From Kerstersia similis (GTDB lineage Bacteria > Pseudomonadota > Gammaproteobacteria > Burkholderiales > Burkholderiaceae_B), in contig NZ_CBCSIQ010000033.1 in NCBI RefSeq assembly GCF_965139615.1, forward strand, positions 1 to 36,880: 36,880 bases of DNA, in the 5' to 3' direction. Made by a program: the position numbers and the translations under genes. Below the pieces are notes generated by a model. That model saw only the letters and a list, made by a program, of their open reading frames with translations. It had not been told where the DNA came from and searched no databases. Shown here piece after piece: positions 7,681 through 15,587 of this stretch (the first letter of the stretch is position 1; each line of letters opens with the position of its first letter).

Positions 7681-8490
7681 TCACGCGGCGCGTGTTACAT
7701 CCTGCTTAACGGACGCGCTGCCGCTTTCCCCCAGGAAAGCCGATGGCGCCAGCCCCAGTTTGCGTCGGAACATGGTGGAAAAAGCGCTGGGGCTGTCATA
7801 GCCCAGATCCAGCGCAATGCGGGTCACAGAAGCGCCTGCGACAGACAGGCGTGCCAGGGCCGCCAGCAGGCAGGCTTGCTGGCGCCACTGCCCGAAGGAC
7901 ATGCCGGTTTGCTGACGGAACAGGCGGTTGAAGGTACGCGGGCTTTTGTTCAGGCTCGTTGCCCAGTCTTCCGGCAGGCTGCGCAGATTGGGGTGGCGCA
8001 GGAAGGCTTTGCATAATCCGGCCAGCGCCGGGTCTCGCGGCATGGGTGCGAACAGCGGCATGGTCTGCGCCTGGCGAATTTCATGCAGAATCAGCTGTAT
8101 CAGCGCGCCATCACGCCCCTGTTCGTCATACAGCGCAGGCAGTTCGGCCGAGGCGAGCAGCAATTGATGCAGCAGCGGTGTGATGACCAGAACCTCGCAG
8201 TGCCGGGCTGGACGCGGTGCCGCAGCAGGGGCGATATACAAGCTGCGCGTGCTGACGCCTTGCATGCGTACCTGGTGTGGCTGGCCCGCCGGTATCCAGA
8301 CGCCGCTGTAGGGCGGGATGACCCAGGTGCCGTCCGCAGTTTCCACTTCCATCAACCCGGTCATGCCATACAGCAGTTGGGCGCGGCGATGCGCGTGTGT
8401 GGGCAGCAGCGTGCCCGGCGGGTAATCGGTGCCGATGGCCAGGACGGCTCTAGGGGTGGCATCTACGGTATCCAGCGGAATATTGCGCAT
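7681..8490 (-). CDS. AraC-family transcriptional regulator with cupin sensor domain
   Basis: A 269-residue regulator with an N-terminal cupin-like sensor (LLPTHAHRRAQLLYGMTGLMEV...WVIPPYSGVWIPAGQPHQV) and two C-terminal AraC helix-turn-helix units. The second is well preserved (VTRIALDLGYDSPSAFSTMFRRKLGLAPSAF). It belongs to the MmsR/YdeC-like group of cupin-AraC proteins. The ATG at 8490 fits the domain start; an in-frame ATG at 8589 would add 33 low-complexity residues, and neither has a clear ribosome site. It diverges from the TauE/SafE permease gene, its likely target. It converges with ptsI with only 7 nt between the stops. The effector is unknown. Confidence 0.85.
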   Translation of the reverse strand: MRNIPLDTVDATPRAVLAIGTDYPPGTLLPTHAHRRAQLLYGMTGLMEVETADGTWVIPPYSGVWIPAGQPHQVRMQGVSTRSLYIAPAAAPRPARHCEVLVITPLLHQLLLASAELPALYDEQGRDGALIQLILHEIRQAQTMPLFAPMPRDPALAGLCKAFLRHPNLRSLPEDWATSLNKSPRTFNRLFRQQTGMSFGQWRQQACLLAALARLSVAGASVTRIALDLGYDSPSAFSTMFRRKLGLAPSAFLGESGSASVKQDVTRAA

Positions 8491-8604
8491 GGGGGGAGAC
8501 GGAAGTTTGGCTGGCGCCGGAAAGGGGGAGCGTAATGCCGTTCTGGCCGAAACAAAAGCATATTTGTCTTTTTGCCGAATGTCAGCCATCGGGTCGCAGG
8601 CCTA

Positions 8605-8622
8605 TCCTGAGATTTTTCAGGA
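8605..8622 (+). promoter_or_regulatory. Small hairpin covering the permease ribosome-binding site
   Basis: TCCTGA (8605-8610) can pair with TCAGGA (8617-8622), and the 3' arm contains the AGGA Shine-Dalgarno of the downstream gene. Six base pairs may modestly limit translation. Confidence 0.3.
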
Positions 8623-8634
8623 ATGGTTCATGCC

Positions 8635-9447
8635 ATGGTCTATCTGCTTCTATTGGGTTTCGGGGTTCTGGCCGGTTGCACGACGGTGCTGTTCGGGTTT
8701 GGCGGCGGTTTCGTGGCAGTGCCTGTGCTGTATTCGGTTTTGCTGGCGACGCATGGGCCGAATAGTGTCGTCGGGCAGTCGGCCATGCATATTGCGGTGG
8801 CAAGCTCGACTTGCGCGATGATTTTCGGCGCCTCGCTGGCAACGCTGCGGCATCGCAAGGCGGGCACCCTGCAATGGGCGCAGGTGCAGTCCTTGATGGT
8901 TTATATCGCGGTTGGCGCGGCCTTGGGCGCCGCGGCAGCCGTCCGGCTGGGGGGCGCATGGCTGCGCTGGGCCTTTATTGCCTATCTGGCGGTGACGATC
9001 CTGGACTGCCTGCTGCGTGACGGTTTTCGCAAGCAGGGGGAAGGGCGCATGGCGCCGATGGGAGCAGGGCAAACGGCAGGTGCCGGATTGGCGATCGGGG
9101 CGATTGCTGCATTCCTGGGCGTGGGCGGCAGTGTCATGACGGTGCCGTTGATGCGGCGGCGTGGCGCCAGCATGACGGCAGCCACGGCGATGGCCAATCC
9201 CTTGTCGCTGCCCATGGCTATTGTTGGCACCCTGGCTTATATCGTCCTGGCCTGGCATGGGGCGGCAGCCTTGGGGCCAGGGTATGCCGGTTTCGTGGAT
9301 TTGCGCGCCTGCGCGGCGCTGGTGCTGGGTTCCTGGGCAGGCATACGGCTCGCATCGCGCTGGATAGGCCGAATTCCCGACAGTGTCCACGCCTATGCGT
9401 TTATTGCGCTGCTCTGCCTGGTGTTGGGCGTGATGCTGCTGGCATGA
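8635..9447 (+). CDS. TauE/SafE-family membrane permease
   Basis: An integral membrane protein of about 270 residues with roughly eight hydrophobic segments. It carries the family's repeated glycine-rich motifs: GCTTVLFGFGGGFVAVPVL near the N-terminus and IAAFLGVGGSVMTVPLM after the midpoint. Members of this family export sulfite, sulfoacetate or other small organic anions; substrate cannot be read from sequence. ATG 8635 lies 12 nt after AGGA; the in-frame ATG at 8623 sits on top of that site and is less likely. The gene is divergent from an AraC-type regulator that probably controls it. Confidence 0.85.
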   Translation: MVYLLLLGFGVLAGCTTVLFGFGGGFVAVPVLYSVLLATHGPNSVVGQSAMHIAVASSTCAMIFGASLATLRHRKAGTLQWAQVQSLMVYIAVGAALGAAAAVRLGGAWLRWAFIAYLAVTILDCLLRDGFRKQGEGRMAPMGAGQTAGAGLAIGAIAAFLGVGGSVMTVPLMRRRGASMTAATAMANPLSLPMAIVGTLAYIVLAWHGAAALGPGYAGFVDLRACAALVLGSWAGIRLASRWIGRIPDSVHAYAFIALLCLVLGVMLLA

Positions 9448-9452
9448 CGGGT

Positions 9453-9473
9453 GCCTGCCTGCGAGGGGCAGGC
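9453..9473. terminator. Possible hairpin between convergent genes
   Basis: gcctgcc (9453-9459) and ggcaggc (9467-9473) form a 7-bp stem between the permease and reductase stop codons. There is no good T-tract on either strand. Confidence 0.3.
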
Positions 9474-9523
9474 TTCCGGTTGGCTGCCTGCCGCCGTGCG
9501 GGGGGCTGGGAGACGCGGCGGCA

Positions 9524-10450
9524 TCAGGTTTCCATCGCCTTGATGATCAGGTAGAGCGTCTGGTTGACGGGCGTGGGTACGCCGTAGCGCCGGCCCAGCT
9601 CGATGATGGTGCCTGCGAACAGGTCAACCTCAGTCGGCCGGCCGGCTTCGATGTCCTGCAGCATGGAAGTCTTGGCGGTCGGGGTCAGGGAATCCATGAT
9701 GCGCACGAAGTTCTCGATATCTTCCGGCCCCAGGCCGATACCGGCATGGCGCGATAGCGTAACCACTTCCTCGGCGGCAGCGATCATCAGGGCCCGGGCG
9801 TGATCGTTGACCTGGAAAGTGCCATAGGGCGCGCGCAGGACGGCCGATGCCTGGTTGATGCCGGCGTTGAGCATGAATTTGGCCCAATGGGCACGCATCA
9901 TGTCGGCCGGAATCACGCAGGGGATACCGGCACGCTGGAACAGTGCTTCGATGGCATTGACCCGTGCGGAGCGAACCGTGTTGTCTTTCTCGCCGAATAC
10001 GATGCGGCCGATGTCGTGATAGGTGACGGCATTGCCGTTGCGCACGGCGTCCATATAGACATTGGCATACAGCACATGTTCCGGGCCGATCGCCGCGCCG
10101 ATCTGTTCTTCGCTGCTGATACCGTTCATGAGCGAGACCACACAGGTATCCGGGCCGACAAAGCTGCGCAGGTCCGCGATGGCCTGAGGCAGCTGGCCGG
10201 CTTTGACGGCGACGAAAATCAGGTCTGCCGGGGGCGCCGGCTGCCCGGTTTCCACAAATTCAAAGTCGTAGCGTTTGCCGTTTACGGTGGGCGGCTGGGC
10301 GCGCAAGGCACCGATACGTGCCGCTGAGGCAATGACCTTGACCTGGCTGGCATCCTGGTCGTGCAAACGGGCGGCGTACTTCAGTCCTATGGCGCCCAGG
10401 CCAATGAAATAGATACGTCGAATCAGGAATGGCGTGGCGAAGTGAGTCAT
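9524..10450 (-). CDS. Ketopantoate reductase-family oxidoreductase (ApbA/PanE)
   Basis: A 308-residue protein with the ApbA/PanE fold. An N-terminal Rossmann segment RIYFIGLGAIGLKYAARL binds NADP(H). The central LIFVAVKAGQLPQAI and VVSLMNGISSEEQI follow, and the C-terminal helical domain carries the catalytic-lysine segment MMRAHWAKFMLNAGINQASAVLRAPYG and IEAGRPTEVDLFAGTIIELGRRYGVPTPVN. Family members make pantoate or reduce other 2-keto acids; many genomes have several paralogues, so panE itself is not certain. The ATG at 10450 lacks a clear ribosome-binding site. The gene is isolated, and 10451-10690 shows no convincing coding sequence. Confidence 0.87.
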   Translation of the reverse strand: MTHFATPFLIRRIYFIGLGAIGLKYAARLHDQDASQVKVIASAARIGALRAQPPTVNGKRYDFEFVETGQPAPPADLIFVAVKAGQLPQAIADLRSFVGPDTCVVSLMNGISSEEQIGAAIGPEHVLYANVYMDAVRNGNAVTYHDIGRIVFGEKDNTVRSARVNAIEALFQRAGIPCVIPADMMRAHWAKFMLNAGINQASAVLRAPYGTFQVNDHARALMIAAAEEVVTLSRHAGIGLGPEDIENFVRIMDSLTPTAKTSMLQDIEAGRPTEVDLFAGTIIELGRRYGVPTPVNQTLYLIIKAMET

Positions 10451-10690
10451 CGGAAAAGGGGGCTTCCAGCACGGAAGGCCTGGCGAAGGAGGAAGAACTG
10501 ACGAAAACGCCGTGCCCATGCTGGAGGCGCCAGACGTTGCGCAATAAACCCGGCCTGCGCAAAACGGCCGGCGAAAGCGCGATGATATCGCGCCCGCTGG
10601 CGCCGTGGTGCAGGCCGAAGACCGTGCCTGCCAGTTCCTCGTGCATGGCTGGGCCGCGGCGCCTGCCGGGGGGATATCGTGCAGGGCAGC

Positions 10691-11554
10691 TTAGTGGGCG
10701 TACTTCTTCGCGCCGACGACACAGGCTACCGCTGCGGCCGTCACGGCCAGCATCGTCCAGCTCACCTGTTCGTGGAGCAGCAGCGCGGCCAGCCCGAGCC
10801 CCATGAAAGGCTGGAACAACTGGAGTTGCCCGACCGCTGCAATGCCGCCTTGTGCCAGTCCGCGATACCAGAATACGAAACCGATCAGCATGCTGAACAG
10901 AGAAACATAGGCGAAGCCTATCCACGCGGGCACGCTGGCGTGTGCAAACGATGCGGGCATGGTCAGCAGCGTGATCGGCAGCATCAGAGGCAATGAGAGC
11001 ACCAGTGCCCAGCTAATGACCTGCCAGCCGCCCAGCGTGCGAGACAGGCGTCCACCTTCCGCATAGCCCAGGCCGCAGATAATGACGGCTCCCAGCATCA
11101 GCAAATCGCCTTGCAGGGATGCGGTGATGCCGCCCATGGCCGCATAGCCGACGACGCAGCCCGCACCGGCGATCGAGAACAGCCAGAAAGCGGGCTGGGG
11201 GCGTTCCCCGGTGCGAAGCACGGCAAAGATGGCGGTGCACAGGGGCAGCAGCCCGATGAAGACTATCGAATGGGCGGAGGTGATGTATTGCAGCGCCAGC
11301 GCGGTCAGCAGCGGAAAACCGACCACCACGCCCAGAGCGGTGACCGCGAGAGGGTGAACATCCGCGCGTTGAGGCCGAGGCTGCCGGAACAGGAGCAGGA
11401 GCGACAGGCCCAGCAGGGCGGCGACCGTTGCCCGCGCGGCAGTGAGAAACGTTGGATGGAAGTCAGCCACCGCGACACGGGTCGCGGGCAACGATCCTGC
11501 AAAAATTGCCACACCGATCAGTCCGTTGACCCAGCCACTTGTTGTTTTTTCCAC
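10691..11554 (-). CDS. EamA/DMT-superfamily transporter
   Basis: A 287-residue membrane protein of the drug/metabolite transporter type with ten hydrophobic segments arranged as two EamA repeats. Examples are WVNGLIGVAIFAGSLPATRVAVADFHPTFLTAAR in the first and GDLLMLGAVIICGLGYAEGGRLSR in the second. I place the start at GTG 11554 because GGAG lies six nucleotides upstream on the minus strand and the protein then begins right before the first membrane segment. It diverges from a MocR regulator; transporter genes of this type are frequent MocR targets. Substrate is unknown (amino acids or amines are common). Confidence 0.85.
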   Translation of the reverse strand: MEKTTSGWVNGLIGVAIFAGSLPATRVAVADFHPTFLTAARATVAALLGLSLLLLFRQPRPQRADVHPLAVTALGVVVGFPLLTALALQYITSAHSIVFIGLLPLCTAIFAVLRTGERPQPAFWLFSIAGAGCVVGYAAMGGITASLQGDLLMLGAVIICGLGYAEGGRLSRTLGGWQVISWALVLSLPLMLPITLLTMPASFAHASVPAWIGFAYVSLFSMLIGFVFWYRGLAQGGIAAVGQLQLFQPFMGLGLAALLLHEQVSWTMLAVTAAAVACVVGAKKYAH

Positions 11555-11620
11555 AGAAGACTCCAGTTGACTGCACCCAGTAAAGCAATGAAAGGCCAGG
11601 TCGAGCCAGACACAGTCCAA

Positions 11621-11663
11621 TACAATGCAAAAGAACTGTTATGTCTATGAAACCAATACGGTT
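11621..11663 (+). promoter_or_regulatory. Candidate -10 box and small palindrome for the MocR gene
   Basis: TACAAT at 11621-11626 is a good -10. It would place the ATG at 11625 upstream of transcription, which argues for the downstream GTG start. AACC-aatac-GGTT at 11651-11663 is a possible autoregulatory operator. No clear -35 is visible. Confidence 0.3.
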
Positions 11664-11675
11664 GAGGGTGAAGAT

Positions 11676-13067
11676 GTGAACCGACAGGGCACACGCATCA
11701 ATGCGGTCATGGCGGAAATCCAATCGAGGATCGCTGCGCGCACCTACCTGCCTGGGGCGCGCCTGCCTTCCGTGCGGGCGCAGGCGCGCGCGATGCAGGT
11801 TTCGGTCTCGACTGTCGTCGAGGCCTACGAACGGCTGGCGGCCGGGGGCATCATTGCTTCCCGTCCGGGATCGGGGTTTTATGTGGAGGGGCCGGTGGCG
11901 CCGCTCACATTGACGCAGATCGGCCTCAGGCTGGATCGGGAAATTGATCCGCTCTGGGTTTCGCGCCAGTCGCTGGAGACGGACGCCAGCACGCTCAAGC
12001 CGGGTTGCGGCTGGTTGCCTGCCGCCTGGTTGTATGAAGCCGGGATGCGTCGTGCCCTGCGTACCTTGGCGCGGGCCGACACCTTTGAGCTGGCCGAATA
12101 CGCAACGCCGCTAGGCCATCCAACGTTGCGCCAGCTTCTGTCCCGGCGATTGGCCAACACGGGCATTGAGGCCGGCCCGGAGCAGATCATGCTGACTGAC
12201 TCGGGCACGCAAGCGATCGACCTGATTTGCCGCTTTCTGTTGGAGCCGGGCGATGTCGTGCTGGTGGATGACCCCTGCTACTTCAATTTCCATGCTTTGC
12301 TCAAAGCGCATCGCGTGCAGGTGGTGGGTGTGCCCTATACCTCGCGTGGGCCGGATGTGGAGCAATTTGCGGCCGCCTTGCGGGAACACTCGCCCCGGCT
12401 TTACATCACCAATTCCGGTATCCACAATCCGACGGGAGCGACGCTCTCGCCCGTTATCGCGCATCGGCTCCTGAAGCTTGCCGACCAGTCGGATCTCGTC
12501 ATCGTCGAGGACGACATTTTTGCCGACTTCGAGACCCATCCCGCCCCAAGGCTGGCGGCCTTTGATGGCCTCTCGCGCGTCATCCATATTGGCAGCTTTT
12601 CCAAGACCATCTCGGCCTCGCTGCGCTGCGGCTATATCGCAACGCGAACCCACTGGATCGAAAACCTCGTTGATCTGAAGATTGCCACCAGTTTTGGCGG
12701 CGGGCGGCTGGCTGCCGAAATGATGCTGATCGCCTTGACCGACAGCGGTTATCGCAAGCACATGGAAACACTGCGGCGGCGGCTGGCAGAGCAAATGGTC
12801 AGGACGATTGCCCACCTCAAGGCCATCGGCATCGAACCATGGACGGTTCCCCAGGCTGGCCTATTCCTCTGGTGCCGGCTACCGGAAGGGATGGATGCTG
12901 CGGTGATTGCCCGGTCATGCCTGAAAGATGGCGTGGTGCTGGCGCCGGGCAACGCTTTCAGCCAGTCGCTGAGCGCACGTGACTTCCTGCGTTTCAATGT
13001 GGCGCAATCTACCGATGATCGAGTGTTCAGCGTTCTCAAACGCGCCCTGTCAGAACAGGGGGCGTGA
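11676..13067 (+). CDS. MocR-type GntR/aminotransferase regulator
   Basis: A 463-residue PLP-dependent regulator. The N-terminal GntR winged helix reads INAVMAEIQSRIAARTYLPGARLPSVRAQARAMQVSVSTVVEAYERLAAGGIIASRPGSGFYV. The rest is a fold-type I aminotransferase domain with SGTQAIDLICRFLLEPGDVVLVDDPCYFNF, NPTGATLS, VEDDIFADF and the PLP-binding lysine in IGSFSKTISASLRCGYI. GTG 11676 is preferred: GAGGG lies seven nucleotides ahead, while the in-frame ATG at 11625 falls inside a -10 box. It diverges from the EamA transporter gene, its most likely target. A vitamin B6 role (PdxR) is possible but not supported by neighbouring pdx genes. Confidence 0.9.
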   Translation: MNRQGTRINAVMAEIQSRIAARTYLPGARLPSVRAQARAMQVSVSTVVEAYERLAAGGIIASRPGSGFYVEGPVAPLTLTQIGLRLDREIDPLWVSRQSLETDASTLKPGCGWLPAAWLYEAGMRRALRTLARADTFELAEYATPLGHPTLRQLLSRRLANTGIEAGPEQIMLTDSGTQAIDLICRFLLEPGDVVLVDDPCYFNFHALLKAHRVQVVGVPYTSRGPDVEQFAAALREHSPRLYITNSGIHNPTGATLSPVIAHRLLKLADQSDLVIVEDDIFADFETHPAPRLAAFDGLSRVIHIGSFSKTISASLRCGYIATRTHWIENLVDLKIATSFGGGRLAAEMMLIALTDSGYRKHMETLRRRLAEQMVRTIAHLKAIGIEPWTVPQAGLFLWCRLPEGMDAAVIARSCLKDGVVLAPGNAFSQSLSARDFLRFNVAQSTDDRVFSVLKRALSEQGA

Positions 13068-13162
13068 TGGGGAGAACCTGCGTGCCGGGGGTGGCGCTGC
13101 ACCCCAAAGAGGTATGCCGCGTGCCTTTCAATGAATGGCGGTGCCAGGGTTTTCGCTGAAAC

Positions 13163-13196
13163 AAAAAAATACCCCGCCGGCAGGGCCGGGCGGGGT
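13163..13196 (-). terminator. Intrinsic terminator of amtB
   Basis: On the minus strand accccgcc and ggcggggt form a strong GC stem (13171-13196), followed by a T-rich tract (complement of 13163-13169). It lies 25 nt after the amtB stop codon. Confidence 0.8.
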
Positions 13197-13220
13197 GAAG
13201 GGATGAACGGCTGAGTGAAA

Positions 13221-14453
13221 TTACTTGCGGTAGGCGGATTCGCCGTGGGTGGAGATATCCAGGCCGGCGCGTTCGTCTTCTTCGGAGACGCGGAAGCTGC
13301 CGCACAGAACCTTGGCCACGTAGTAGGCGACGATGGCTACGACACCAGACCAGACTATGGTGAGCAGTACGCCTTCCACCTGCGTCCAGATTTGTGCCGG
13401 GATTTCAGCGCTGGTGATGCCAGGGCCGCCCAGCGATTGGGCATTGAAGATGCCGGTCAGGATGGCGCCGATGATGCCGCCGATGCCGTGGATGCAGAAG
13501 ACGTCCAGGGCGTCGTCGATGCGCAGCCAATGCTTCACATAGGTAACCGACCAGGCGCAAGCGACACCTGCGATAAGACCGATGATCAGCGCGCCTACCG
13601 GGCCGACCAGGCCGGCTGCCGGGGTGATGCCGACCAGGCCGGCAATGGCGCCCGAGGCGGCACCCAGCAGCGAGGAGCGGCCCTTGAGCAGCTTTTCAGT
13701 GAGCGACCAGGCCAGCACGGCGATGGCGGTGGCGATCAGGGTGTTCATGAAGGCCAGCACGGCGGTGTTGTTGGCGGCCAGCGCAGAGCCCGCGTTGAAG
13801 CCGAACCAGCCTACCCACAGCACGGCGGCACCAATGTAGGTCATGGGCAGGTTGTGCGGTTGCAGCGCTTCCTTGCCATAGCCCAGGCGCTTGCCGACCA
13901 GCGCGGCTGCGGTCAGTGCGGCGATACCGGAGTTGATGTGCACCACGGTGCCGCCCGCGAAGTCCAGCGCGCCAGCGGCGAACAGCAGGCCGGGGACATC
14001 GCCGCCGTACCAGACCATGTGCGCGATCGGCACGTAGGCCAGCGTGAACCATACGACAGTGAAAACCAGTACGGCCGAGAAGCGGGCACGTTCGGCAAAG
14101 CCGCCGATGATCAGCGCGCAGGTGATGCCGGCGAAAGTGGCTTGGAATGCGGCGAACAGCAGCTCGGGGACGCTGCCCGATTCAGCGAAGCCGTCGGGGG
14201 CGCTGAACAGGCCTGACAGGAACAGCTTCGAGAAACCGCCAAAGAATGCGTTGCCATCCGTGAAAGCCAGGGAGTAGCCATAGACGAACCACAGGACGAC
14301 GGCAAGGCAGAAGACTGAAGTGGTTTGCATCAGTACGGAGAGCACGTTCTTGGATCGCACCATGCCGCCATAGAACAGCGCCAGGCCGGGAACTACCATC
14401 ATGAGAACGAGCAGGGTCGAGACGCTCAACCAGGCGATGTCTGCGTTTTCCAT
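13221..14453 (-). CDS. amtB: Ammonium transporter
   Basis: A 410-residue Amt/MEP/Rh channel moving ammonium into the cell as a trimer, with eleven predicted membrane helices. The pore twin histidines are present at about His172 (GTVVHINSG) and His322 (DVFCIHGIGGIIGA). The signature DFAGGTVVHINSGIAALTAAALVG and the N-terminal VPGLALFYGGMVRSKNVLSV are intact. Unlike E. coli AmtB there is no separate cleavable signal peptide. It follows glnK on the same strand after 32 nt. GlnK binds and blocks AmtB when nitrogen is ample. Transcription is probably from the sigma-54 promoter upstream of glnK. Confidence 0.96.
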   Translation of the reverse strand: MENADIAWLSVSTLLVLMMVVPGLALFYGGMVRSKNVLSVLMQTTSVFCLAVVLWFVYGYSLAFTDGNAFFGGFSKLFLSGLFSAPDGFAESGSVPELLFAAFQATFAGITCALIIGGFAERARFSAVLVFTVVWFTLAYVPIAHMVWYGGDVPGLLFAAGALDFAGGTVVHINSGIAALTAAALVGKRLGYGKEALQPHNLPMTYIGAAVLWVGWFGFNAGSALAANNTAVLAFMNTLIATAIAVLAWSLTEKLLKGRSSLLGAASGAIAGLVGITPAAGLVGPVGALIIGLIAGVACAWSVTYVKHWLRIDDALDVFCIHGIGGIIGAILTGIFNAQSLGGPGITSAEIPAQIWTQVEGVLLTIVWSGVVAIVAYYVAKVLCGSFRVSEEDERAGLDISTHGESAYRK

Positions 14454-14485
14454 GTTCAGTTTCCTTTATGCGTGGGGAGATGGGG

Positions 14486-14824
14486 TTAGAGTGCGGATTC
14501 GCCGGATTCGCCGGTACGGATGCGGACGGCGCGTTCAACAGGCACGACAAAGAGCTTGCCGTCGCCGATCTTGCCGGTGTAGGCGGCGTTTTCGATGGCT
14601 TCCAGTGTGGTGTCGAGCAGCGCATCCGGTACGACGGCCTCGATGCGCAGCTTGGGCAGAAAATCCACCGCGTATTCGGCGCCTCGATACAGTTCCGTGT
14701 GACCTTTCTGGCGGCCGAAGCCATTGACTTCGCTGACGGTCATGCCTTGCACGCCGGCAGTCGAAAGTGCGACGCGCACCTCGTCCAGCTTGAACGGCTT
14801 GATGATGGCAATGATGAGTTTCAT
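14486..14824 (-). CDS. glnK: PII nitrogen regulatory protein GlnK
   Basis: A 112-residue PII signal protein that senses ATP/ADP and 2-oxoglutarate and regulates AmtB and NtrB. It starts MKLIIAIIKPFKLDEVR, has the uridylylation site Tyr51 in the T-loop (GHTELYRGAEYAVDF), and the B-loop segment AYTGKIGDGKLFVVPVE. The ATG at 14824 is preceded by AAGGAG. It is the first gene of a glnK-amtB operon with a consensus sigma-54 promoter and two NtrC-like sites upstream. Confidence 0.96.
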   Translation of the reverse strand: MKLIIAIIKPFKLDEVRVALSTAGVQGMTVSEVNGFGRQKGHTELYRGAEYAVDFLPKLRIEAVVPDALLDTTLEAIENAAYTGKIGDGKLFVVPVERAVRIRTGESGESAL

Positions 14825-14864
14825 AGTGGCTCCTTGCGGGTTTGGGCTGTCCTGCAGAGTCCAA

Positions 14865-14880
14865 AGCAAGATGCGTGCCA
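14865..14880 (-). promoter_or_regulatory. Sigma-54 promoter of glnK-amtB
   Basis: Read on the minus strand, TGGCAC-N5-TTGCT (14880 down to 14865) is a perfect -24/-12 match. The predicted start is near 14854, about 30 nt before the glnK ATG. Confidence 0.85.
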
Positions 14881-14980
14881 GCTTGGCGTCTGCCCAGGCG
14901 AGGGCATCTTTCGAAGCATGTTGCAGAGCAGGAGCGGGCACCATGGTGGGCGGGTAGAAGGCAGGCAGGCGGCGCAGCGA

Positions 14981-14997
14981 TGCACGGTGATAGTGCA
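14981..14997 (-). promoter_or_regulatory. NtrC-like binding site (proximal)
   Basis: TGCAC-N7-GTGCA fits the NtrC consensus TGCACC-N4-TGGTGCA at nearly all conserved positions. Its centre is about 135 nt upstream of the predicted sigma-54 start site, a typical enhancer distance. Confidence 0.7.
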
Positions 14998-15020
14998 TGC
15001 ATGGGTCATTTCGGACAGGT

Positions 15021-15037
15021 CGCACCGTAATGGTGCG
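15021..15037 (-). promoter_or_regulatory. NtrC-like binding site (distal)
   Basis: cgcacc-N5-ggtgcg is a perfect palindrome matching the GCACC...TGGTGC core of NtrC sites. Its centre is 40 bp (about four helical turns) from the proximal site, so the two would lie on one DNA face. Confidence 0.7.
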
Positions 15038-15117
15038 CAGTGACCGAGCACGGGGAGCAGTGCAAGCCCGGCAAGTGGCTTACACTTCCACCATTGGATT
15101 TTTTTCCTGGAATAAGC

Positions 15118-15393
15118 ATGAACCGCACTGATTTCCTTGCAGACCTGCAGCAAAAATTCTCTGATCTGATCGCCCGGACGCCTGCCGCGGATATCGAGCG
15201 CAATGCCAAGGCCTTTCTGAGCCAGGCATTCAGCCGGGTGGATCTGATCACCCGGGAAGAATTCGATATTCAGGCCGACTTGCTGGCCGCTACGCGGTCC
15301 CGCGTGCGTGAGCTCGAAGCGCGGCTGGAAGCCCTGGAAGGCCGTGTGGCGGCGCTGGAGCAGCCGACAGCGGCTCCAGGTTCGCAGGACTGA
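15118..15393 (+). CDS. ubiK: UbiK/YqiC-family accessory factor (BMFP domain)
   Basis: A 91-residue protein with an N-terminal amphipathic segment (MNRTDFLADLQQKFSDLIARTPAADIERNAKAFLSQAFSRVDLITREEFDIQ). A C-terminal coiled coil follows (RVRELEARLEALEGRVAALE), the standard plan of the BMFP family. UbiK helps aerobic ubiquinone synthesis together with UbiJ in gammaproteobacteria. It lies divergent to glnK and upstream of comM on the same strand, an arrangement found in other betaproteobacteria. The ATG at 15118 is the conserved start. Confidence 0.88.
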   Translation: MNRTDFLADLQQKFSDLIARTPAADIERNAKAFLSQAFSRVDLITREEFDIQADLLAATRSRVRELEARLEALEGRVAALEQPTAAPGSQD

Positions 15394-15587
15394 CGCCGGC
15401 CTGAGGGGGAGGGCACCGGCCAGGCCGGCTTGACGGGAGTTGGCACGAGCCTGCTGTGCCACATCGCCACTGCTGTCGCTTCTACCGCTGCTGCCACGTT
15501 GCCGGTGTGACGGTTTCAGCACGCTTGGTCTGTTCCTGGTGCTGGTCTCCGTCCATACTGCCGCCATGCTGATGCGTGGGAGGGGCC

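Noticed and set aside
10451..10690. Possible gene remnant between the reductase and the EamA gene
   Set aside because: Open frames exist on both strands but none has a recognisable motif or good start; treated as noncoding.
13215..14216. 333-codon plus-strand ORF opposite amtB
   Set aside because: Gly/Gln/Asp-rich shadow of the amtB gene, without a recognisable fold or ribosome site.
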